Assembly: GCA_905221605.1 (NCBI GenBank)
Contig: CAJNDS010002079.1
Coordinates: 1,125,001-1,135,000, forward strand
DNA length: 10,000 nucleotides
Source: Symbiodinium natans
Taxonomy: Eukaryota > Sar > Dinophyceae > Suessiales > Symbiodiniaceae
Direction of reading: 5' to 3'
A program made the position numbers and the translations under genes. The notes under the pieces are model-generated. The model had not been told where the DNA came from. It saw only the letters and a program-made list of their open reading frames with translations, and did no database searches. Shown here piece after piece: positions 1 to 6,411 of this stretch. The stretch's first letter is position 1. Every line of letters starts with the position of its first letter.

Positions 1-37
1 ACGAACACCAGAATCCCCGAAACCCTAAACCCTAAAC

Positions 38-113
38 CCCCAGATGATTGAGTCCGCAACCCGCCGCGCGAGCTTCTCTGCCAACTTCAGCGCAAAGATC
101 TGGAGGTGCAGGG
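38..113 (-). CDS. Probable coding exon, minus strand
   Basis: The minus strand reads LHLQIFALKLAEKLARRVAD then SII, an amphipathic helix, after a TGTAG acceptor (118-114). The donor could be the GT of the following GGGTTTAGGG unit at 37-36. The window end prevents further tracing. A weaker open stretch (MVSIMNGVVVHK, or FDYERGCRTQVAPSSAETC in another frame) lies at about 250-175. Confidence 0.5.
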
Positions 114-117
114 CTAC

Positions 118-166
118 AGGGTTTAGGGTTTAGGGCGTAGGGTTAAGGGTTTAGGGTTTAGGGTTT
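118..166 (+). repeat. TTTAGGG tract at left end
   Basis: About six units with two variants, next to the acceptor of the coding island at 113-38. A short CCCTAAA pair lies at 20-40 on its other side. Confidence 0.88.
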
Positions 167-307
167 GCTGGGTTTGAAAAGCCACACACGTCTCTGCACT
201 TGATGGTGCTACTTGTGTACGACAACCCCGTTCATAATCGAAACCATGTATATAAAGGGACTGTGGGGCCGGGTGAGGGGGGGGAGGGAAAAAGGCAGGT
301 GGGGCAT

Positions 308-410
308 AAGTTGGGTCCCCCTTCTACTAGCAGTCCTTAGTAGGGATTATAGTACCCCCCACATGCAAGCCCTATTCAGGACTGTTAGCATGAGGGGGAA
401 CATCCCAAGG
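308..410. mobile_element. Fold-back element, copy 1
   Basis: The left part has CTACTAGCAGTCCTTAGTAG and the right part, reverse complemented, has CTCATGCTAACAGTCCT next to TTGGGATGTTCCCC. The ends are imperfect inverted repeats. It shares AGCAGTCCTTA and GGGATTATA with copy 2 at 488-623. The plus-strand open frame across it (213-440) is not protein-like. Confidence 0.55.
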
Positions 411-487
411 TATCAGTACAAACGTAGTGATCCTCCTTGAGCCGGTTCACTTATTTTGCCCTGGGCGTGCATGGCCGATGGTGTTTG

Positions 488-623
488 CTTGGGATGTTTC
501 CCCAAATACTAGCAGTCCTTAATAGGGATTATAATACAGCGTGCTAGAATCTCTTTAAGGATTACAATAGGGCGTACTATAATCCTTATGAAAGACTGTT
601 AGCATAAGGGGGGACATCCCAAG
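488..623. mobile_element. Fold-back element, copy 2
   Basis: The ends are CTTGGGATG (488-496) and CATCCCAAG (615-623), with imperfect inverted similarity continuing over about 33 bases each side and again inside (AGGGATTATAATAC against GTACTATAATCCTTA). The whole 136 bp would fold as one long hairpin. It is longer than copy 1, which may be a deleted relative. Confidence 0.62.
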
Positions 624-645
624 TGGTTGGGTTTAAGGCTTTAAG

Positions 646-840
646 GCTCAGGGGCCCTCTCTCCGACTTCGGAGATCTGGACTCTACCAGCATTGAAGGT
701 TCCATTGGAACTCCATACAAATCAACGGGCTGACATGAGCCTCTCCAACCTCTTATGGTCCTCAAACCCTGAAAGGAGTGCGCCTGGCCCTGTGCTTGTC
801 CCACAGCGATGCGCTTCATCTCTCCGATCTTCATGGGCGT
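646..840 (-). CDS. Probable further coding island of gene B or another minus-strand gene
   Basis: The minus strand is open for about 65 codons: TPMKIGEMKRIAVGQAQGQA, then HSFQGLRTIRGWRGSCQPVD, then LYGVPMEPSMLVESRSPKSE. It has ordinary protein composition and stops before the fold-back element at 488-623. An AG at 842-841 could be the acceptor, or the ATG at 834-832 a start. A competing frame in the first half (GFEDHKRLERLMSAR) suggests that an intron or frame change may lie inside. Confidence 0.45.
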
Positions 841-859
841 CTGGGCGCGTCAGCTGAGG

Positions 860-1001
860 GCTTAGGGTTTTGGGGTTTTAGGGTGTAGGGTTTAGGGTTT
901 AGGGAATGGGGTTTAGGGTTTAGGGTTTAGGGTTTAGGGTTTAGGGTTTAGGGTTTAGGGTTTAGGGTTCAGGGTTCAGGGTTTAGGGTTTAGGGTTTAG
1001 G
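860..1001 (+). repeat. TTTAGGG tract, longest in the window, with inverted junction
   Basis: Nearly pure TTTAGGG units on the plus strand run from about 890, after degenerate units. At 1002 the orientation flips to CCCTAAA (1007-1020). The arms around AGGGAACTCT are perfectly complementary over 12 bases, so the junction can form a hairpin. Confidence 0.9.
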
Positions 1002-1390
1002 GAACTCTAAACCCTAAACCCCTGAACCCAAAAAACCCTAGACCCTTTCTGGGCGCTAAACCCCATACCCTTGACTCCAGGACCCTGCACAACCTTGAGC
1101 CTGCAAACCCTAAGACCCGAAAAGCCTTAAAAACCATAATCAAAAACCCTAATCCCCAAAACCCTAAAACAAGAACCCTAAAACCCTGGCAAAACCAAAA
1201 CTAAAACACCCTAAAACCCTAAAACCGCATTAAAAACAAAAAAAAACTAGAACCCTCAAAAGAGCTCATTGCAAGATCCAAACACCAAACCCCACCCCTA
1301 AATCCGAAAACCACAACTCCAAAACAAAAAATAGAACCCAAACCCGCAAAACCCCAAAACAAGGAACCCCCTCTCAAAACCTGGACCCCT
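1002..1390 (-). repeat. Degenerate CCCTAAA-derived A/C-rich stretch
   Basis: About 390 bases of A/C-rich sequence with many AACCCTAAA and AAAACCCTAAAA variants, decaying from the clean units at 1007-1020. I see no coding island in it. It looks like an old, unhomogenised telomere-like array. Confidence 0.7.
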
Positions 1391-1409
1391 GCTTCTTTGT
1401 AAGGAATGA

Positions 1410-1670
1410 GGGGTTTAGGGTTTAGGGTTTAGGGTTTAGGGTTTAGGGCTTAGGGTTTAGGGTTTAGGGCCCTTTACATACCCTTTAAGGGATTGTATAG
1501 GGTACCTCATTGCATCCAAAACCATGAACCCCCAAACCAAAAACCCAACACCCCAAAGCACAAACCCAAAACCATGAACCTTCCCAAACCCCTGGAAGCC
1601 CGAAGTACCCTAAACCCTAAACCCTAAACCTCAAACCCTAAACCCTAAACCCTATAAACCCCTAGAAGCC
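1410..1670. repeat. Two opposed telomere-like tracts with C/A-rich spacer
   Basis: TTTAGGG units occupy 1410-1470, then a 130-base unique or degenerate spacer, then CCCTAAA units at 1607-1660. The second tract is bracketed by a 21-base direct repeat with one mismatch (1586-1606 and 1656-1676, core GAAGCCCGAAGT). Confidence 0.85.
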
Positions 1671-1682
1671 CGAAGTTGGGTC

Positions 1683-1723
1683 CTCCGGAAACTGTCGGAT
1701 GAGCATGGCCTCGATGTTCTGTC
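1683..1723 (-). CDS. Gene B proposed exon 5
   Basis: The minus strand reads QNIEAMLIRQFPE and stays open through DPTSGF to a TAG at about 1663. The acceptor is CCCAAG ending at 1724. G/C bias at third positions supports this frame over the two others. The donor is uncertain: a GA after GAG, or a site inside the 21-base direct repeat at 1656-1676. Confidence 0.48.
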
Positions 1724-1755
1724 CTTGGGTAGTTCTCCCCGGCACCCGAGGTGGT

Positions 1756-1833
1756 CAGGGTTTAGGGTTTAGGGTTTAGGGTTTAGGGTTTAGGGTTTAG
1801 GGTTTAGGGTTTAGGGTTTAGGGTTTAGGGCTT
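1756..1833 (+). repeat. TTTAGGG tract inside proposed gene B intron
   Basis: About eleven clean units. CTTGGGTAGTTCTC (1724-1737) and CTTGGGGTAATTCTC (1831-1845) flank it as an imperfect direct repeat, the inner one next to the proposed splice acceptor. Confidence 0.88.
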
Positions 1834-1912
1834 GGGGTAATTCTCGAAGTTCTGGCCTCGGATGGGGCAAAAAGCTGGGCTTTGGGTCGCTAGGCCAAAC
1901 GGGCTTAGGGAC

Positions 1913-1958
1913 TTAGGAGCCTGCTGGCCATCAGATCCGAGGATGCTTGTACCAAAGC
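1913..1958 (-). CDS. Gene B proposed exon 4
   Basis: Fifteen codons read ALVQASSDLMASRLL, clearly helix-like. The acceptor is GGGCAG ending at 1959 and the donor is GT at 1912-1911, leaving one base completed by exon 5. A second minus frame across 1975-1835 is open for 46 codons but has weaker codon bias. GCCCGGAT is repeated at 1961-1968 and 2086-2093, at both ends of the preceding intron. Confidence 0.48.
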
Positions 1959-1968
1959 CTGCCCGGAT

Positions 1969-2069
1969 CAAACCCTAAACCCTAAACCCTAAACCCTGAA
2001 CCCTGAACCCTAAACCCTAGGCACCAAGCTGGAGTCCTAAACCCTAAACCCTAAAACCCTAAACCCTAA
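1969..2069 (-). repeat. CCCTAAA tracts inside proposed gene B intron
   Basis: Two runs (1969-2019 and 2038-2069) are separated by 18 unique bases. GCCCGGAT followed by CAAAC or ACAAAC lies on both sides (1961 and 2086). Confidence 0.88.
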
Positions 2070-2095
2070 GTAGTCGAGGATCTGAGCCCGGATAC

Positions 2096-2119
2096 AAACT
2101 CCGTCATCTCGTCCAGCTC
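2096..2119 (-). CDS. Gene B proposed exon 3, small
   Basis: Eight codons read ELDEMTEF after a CACAG acceptor and before a GT donor (2095-2094). The same frame is open upstream for 15 codons (to about 2165), so the exon may be longer. It joins exon 4 in phase. Confidence 0.42.
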
Positions 2120-2166
2120 CTGTGCAGGCCAAGAGCACAACTCACTCCTCCCAAAAGGTCCGGAGC

Positions 2167-2427
2167 ACCCTAAACACTACACCCTAAACCCTAAACCCTA
2201 AACCCTAAACCCTAAACCCCTGCTTTCGAAGCCCTAAACTCTAAACCCTTGCCCTAAACCCTAACCCTTAAAGCCTAAACTCCTCCTAAACCTTAAACTT
2301 CAGAATCCTGAGCCCCATAACCTAAGAAAGCTGCAATTTTGGGTTTAGGGTTTAGGGTTTAGGGTTTAGGGCTTAGGGTTTAGGGTTTAGGGTTTAGGGT
2401 TTAGGGCTTAGGGTTTACGGTTTCGGG
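2167..2427. repeat. Diverging telomere-like tracts
   Basis: CCCTAAA units at 2167-2280 decay toward 2300, then TTTAGGG units run 2341-2420. The 40 bases between are unique. This is the opposite arrangement to the fold-back at 1002. Confidence 0.85.
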
Positions 2428-2507
2428 TCTAGCTTCGACAAAGGTTCAAGACTACGTCTGGGTCCTTAGACTTAGACCCAGTCAAGACCTCAAAGCATCA
2501 GGGGTAC

Positions 2508-2545
2508 TTCTTTTGCAGGGGGGAGGGTTTCCAGATAGAGGAACA
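2508..2545 (-). CDS. Gene B proposed exon 2
   Basis: The minus strand reads FLYLETLPPAKE after the acceptor AACCAG (2551-2546), joining exon 1 in phase across an 88-base intron that is almost exactly the inverted-repeat element. The frame reaches TGA at 2492-2490 unless the GT at 2507-2506 is used. The adjacent stretch 2487-2430 has another open minus frame (VLTGSKSKDPDVVLNLC) that I could not connect. Confidence 0.35.
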
Positions 2546-2550
2546 CTGGT

Positions 2551-2638
2551 TCATGGTTGGGATAGTATTTAAAATTAAATTTCTATTCCTTATTGGGTTT
2601 AAGTACCCTTAAAAATGTAAAATGCTACCCAACTATGA
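2551..2638. mobile_element. Small inverted-repeat element, possible introner
   Basis: The left end reads TCATGGTTGGGATAGTATTT. The right end 2620-2638 is its reverse complement with about two mismatches and one gap. The interior is AT-rich. A GT and an AG that join open minus-strand frames in phase lie within a few bases of its two ends (2633 and 2546). Confidence 0.5.
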
Positions 2639-2703
2639 CAAAGAATATGCCATGTTGAGTGCACAAAGGGTACTCCGTCCGAGTTATGTTGGGAAACCTC
2701 CAT
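2634..2703 (-). CDS. Gene B proposed first coding exon
   Basis: From ATG at 2703-2701 the minus strand reads MEVSQHNSDGVPFVHSTWHI then LCH, ending at a GT (2633-2632) within the first bases of a small inverted-repeat element. A pyrimidine-rich AG (GGTTTCTTTCAG, ending 2732) lies 28 bases upstream of the ATG; in a dinoflagellate this could be a spliced-leader acceptor. The stop of gene A is only about 80 bases away, matching tight head-to-tail gene order. The frame is not strongly biased, so this is a modest call. Confidence 0.35.
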
Positions 2704-2783
2704 ATGTGCTGCGGGATAAGGCCTTCTGGGGCTGAAAGAAACCGAGCCCTGAAGACCCCAACAAACAGTTTATATTAATTTAT

Positions 2784-2930
2784 CTACATCACTACACATG
2801 AGCCACTCGGTGGTTCAGGATCTTCGTTTCTCTCCCTCGTTTCAAGAGTTCGCTTCACTCCACGTCTGTAGTTGATGATGCTCTTGAGCTCCTCGTGGGC
2901 ACTCTTCATGTCGTAGTTCATCTCGCAACC
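2784..2930 (-). CDS. Gene A last exon, ends in CVVM
   Basis: Forty-eight codons and a TAG read GCEMNYDMKSAHEELKSIIN, then YRRGVKRTLETRERNEDPEP, then PSGSCVVM. The first part continues the charged helix of exon 17, followed by a basic patch and a Pro-rich linker. The last four residues fit the CaaX rule for protein prenylation, with Met favouring farnesylation; this is known biology, but whether it happens here is inference. The acceptor is CAAG at 2934-2931. AT-rich sequence follows the stop. Confidence 0.72.
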   Translation of the reverse strand, partial: GCEMNYDMKSAHEELKSIINYRRGVKRTLETRERNEDPEPPSGSCVVM

Positions 2931-5900
2931 CTTGACGCTGTCCAACCCACCTCCGCCTGGAGTTTAGCGAGACAAGCGATCTCGATCAAGACGGCGCTTG
3001 CCGGTGGTCGTTTTTCACGCTATCTGTGTGACTGATACTGGCATCCAACTGCGCGAGATCCTCGTTGAGGACGATCTTGGAGGCTGACATCAACTTGGCT
3101 TCGGTGAAGTGTTTCTTCTCTCCCGCAAAAAAAGCCTTCAAGGATGCGATTTGTTCATCGCTCCTTGTCTCAAACGTGCTTTCTGTTGTCAGTGTGGAAA
3201 CCCTAAACCCCAAACCTTGAACCCTTAATCTGCACCCCATGTCGAACGGGCACGCATTTTTTTGAATCTTCGGGCTTACTACTGGAGGTGCTGGGCTTAC
3301 AGGGCTTAGCTTGAACAACCCCAAACTTACTTGCCTGTAGGTGGCTATGACAATAAATGACCCTGTAGATGATTCTTAGGTAACCCAAGAACTTCTGTGG
3401 CAAGCCATGAATCTCAAGGTTTAGGAATTCACGCCTAGCACATCGAGTGTATTGGGTTTTTGGGTTTGGGGTTTGGGAATTGAGGGTTATCTTAGGGTAA
3501 CTACGTGCCCCCTTAGTATGGGCCCTTAAACGAGGACCCATACACAAACCAAGAACCCATACTTCAGAACCCTGTAAACTTTAAAGGAGGTCAGGTACCA
3601 TATTCAGGGCCTAAATAGGAGACCCCTTCTATACCACACCCTATACAACCCAAGGGCCCATACCCTTTATAAACTGTAAAGGAGATAAGGGACCATATTA
3701 ACTACCCTCAGAAGTTTAGGGCAAAGGAGTTCAAGCCTAGGGGGCCTCAGTGCCCCTTGTTTGGGAGGGACTTGCCCATGACAGACCGAAGGGAGCCAGC
3801 GGTTTACGTATTTGTTTAGGGTTTAGGGTTTTTTTTGGGGAGGGGGGGGGGGGGGATTTCTCAATATGGGGGCTTACGAGAATAAGGGGCCCCCAATATA
3901 ATCCCTTAAATAGTAGGATCCCCTTATAATAAGGACCCCAATAGGGTACCCTAATTTCGGAAACCCCACATTGACGAAGTAGTAGAATCCGAAGTTGATC
4001 TAGTAGGAGGGTTTTAGGGTTGAGGGGTTGAAACTGGGCAGCTGAACGACGACCACCAAAGTTCACTTCCACTTCTTACCTTGCCGATGTCGCTCAAGCC
4101 TCAATGCCCGAAGCCACCCTCAACCCTAAACCCTAAACCCCAAACCCTAACCCTAAAACCCTGAACCCAAGGAATGAGCGGTACTAATAAGGGCTTCAGG
4201 GTAGGGCTTCATGGTAGTGTGGGTATGGGGCTTATACCTTAGTCAGTTGAGGTTTAGGGTTTAGGGTTTAGGGCTTAGGGCTTAGGGCTCAGGGTTTAGG
4301 GCTTAGGGTTTAGGGTTTAGGGCTTCAGAGAATTTGGGGTGTCGCTTGCCCCCTGTCACGCCTCAGAGCTGGGCTTGCGGCCTCCGCCCATCTGGCGACA
4401 AAGCTGGAGCGCCTCTTCCTTGTCCTCTGGCGCATCACTGGAACTCAACCCTAAACCCTAAACCCTAAACCCTAAACCCTAAACCCTAAACCCTAAACCT
4501 TAAACCCTAAACCCTAAACCCTAAGTTTCATGTAAACCTAAAACCCTAAACCCTAAACCCTAAGCCGAACGAAGCTCAGGTGCCTTGGTTGAGGGTGTCG
4601 GCTTCAGCATAAACATTACCCAAAGAGCCCAATATTGCTTAATTAAGCAATATACCTTAAATCATATAGGGGTCCTTAATATGATTTAAGGAATATTCCT
4701 TAAATCATATAGGGGTCCTTAATATGACTTAAGGAATATACCTTAAATCATATAGGGGTCCTTAATATGATTTAAGGAATATTCCTTAAATCATATAGGG
4801 GTCCTTAATATGATTTAAGGAATATTCCTTAAATCATATAGGGGTCCTTAATATGATTTAAGGAATATACCTTAAATCATATAGGGGTCCTTAATATGAT
4901 TTAAGGAATATACCTTAAATCATATAGGGGTCCTTAATATGATTTAAGGAATATTCCTTAATTTAGCAATATTGGGCTCTTTGGGTAACTCCAGAACCCC
5001 CAGGGCGCCGCTTCGCGCCCTCGTGCAACAGAACAAGCTATGCCAGGCTTGAGACCCTCAGCGTCCATGTACCTAGAAGATAAGGAAAACTTGTTTAGGG
5101 TTTAGGGTTTAGGGTTTAGGGTTTAGGGTATAGGGTTTGGGTTTAGGGTTTAGGGTTTGCGGGTTTGGGGTTTGGGGTTTAGGGTTTAGGGTTTAGGGGA
5201 CCTAACCAAGGAATACTTGGGCCTCAAAGTACCTCCTATACAAGGTATTGAGATGTCCAAGCTTGCAGAGGCATCCGGTCGAACAGATCTTCGGCCAGAG
5301 ACCACAACCGTGAACCCCAAAACCTAAGAAACACTTCTGGTGGTAGAGGTTCTTGTTTAGGGTTTAGGGTTGGGGTTTGGGGTTTCGGGTTTGGGGTTTG
5401 GGGTTTAGGGTTTAGGGTTTAGGGTTTAGGGATTAGGTTTAGGGCTTAGATTCAGGGCTTAGGGTTTAGGGTGGTGCAGGCTCTTAAGGTAGCTACATGG
5501 ACCACCTTTAGTACGGGCCCTGAATTTTGGGAACCCTCATATAGCCTCTACATACCCTAAACCCTAAACCCTAAACCCTAAACCCTCTACATACCCTGTA
5601 CAAACCAAGGGCCCATACTCCAGGTCCGTTTGCCCCGACTTTTAGAAAGACTGCATGTTCTCGCTCACCCCAAACCCTAAACCCGAAACCTGAAACGCTA
5701 AACCGCAAACCTTCGCCTAAACCTACGAGCCCTTCTATGCCCCTACATCTTCCCTTTAAAGGACAAACAAAAACATGTGTATATACATATATATACACTA
5801 ATATATATATATATATATGTACACTTTTATAAATAAATAAATAAAAAATAAATAAATATATACTTTTTTTTGGGGTACCGAATTCCCCTGAACCAAGTAG

Positions 5901-6379
5901 CCCCTCAACCCTAAACCCTCAACCCCAAACCCGAAACCCCAAGCCCTAAACCCTAAACCCTAAACCCTAAACCCTAAACCCTAAACCCTAAACCCTAAGC
6001 CTATACCTTAAACAACTATAAACCCTGAAACCAAGACTTGCAAGGGCGAAATGGGCTCTACTAAGGCCTCACTTCACTGGAGAGTGATGGTTTCGATAGT
6101 CACGGGTTCTATACTTGGTACCCCAGTAACCATATTATAATAAGGGCAACCTTTTTTGGTTGGTTAATTTATAAGGGAACCTCAACTAAAAAAAGGGAAA
6201 AGGGTACCACTGGGCTACCAAGTATAGAGAAGGGGGAGGGGGGGGGGGTCCTCTTTCTGAGTCTTGACCACGGTGCTGGCTTGATCCTGCCAGAAGAGCG
6301 AAGCACATTTGTGGGTTATTTCCTTCTTGTCTGTCTGGAGTTCCTTATTTCTTTATGTACGTAGTTTTGGCTATTTGAT

Positions 6380-6411
<32 letters not shown>

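Noticed and set aside
213-440. 75-codon plus-strand open frame
   Set aside because: It runs through G-rich low-complexity sequence and fold-back element copy 1; composition and codon use are not protein-like.
860-1020. True chromosome end
   Set aside because: Tracts are short, occur in both orientations throughout the window and are interrupted by coding islands, so they are internal.
3203-3547. 114-codon minus open frame as a gene of its own
   Set aside because: Its middle is a real exon (3434-3331), but the ends are translated telomere-like repeat and intron.
3737-4072. 111-codon minus open frame
   Set aside because: Mostly repeats, a G14 run and fold-back sequence; no codon bias and no usable splice acceptor.
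4655-4955. CRISPR array
   Set aside because: The 43-bp units are contiguous with no unique spacers, are AT-rich palindromes and sit inside inverted repeats in a eukaryotic intron.
6275-6292. 5' end of 18S rRNA (GGCTTGATCCTGCCAG)
   Set aside because: Similarity covers about 17 bases only; the following sequence is unlike rRNA and the minus strand reads as an exon.
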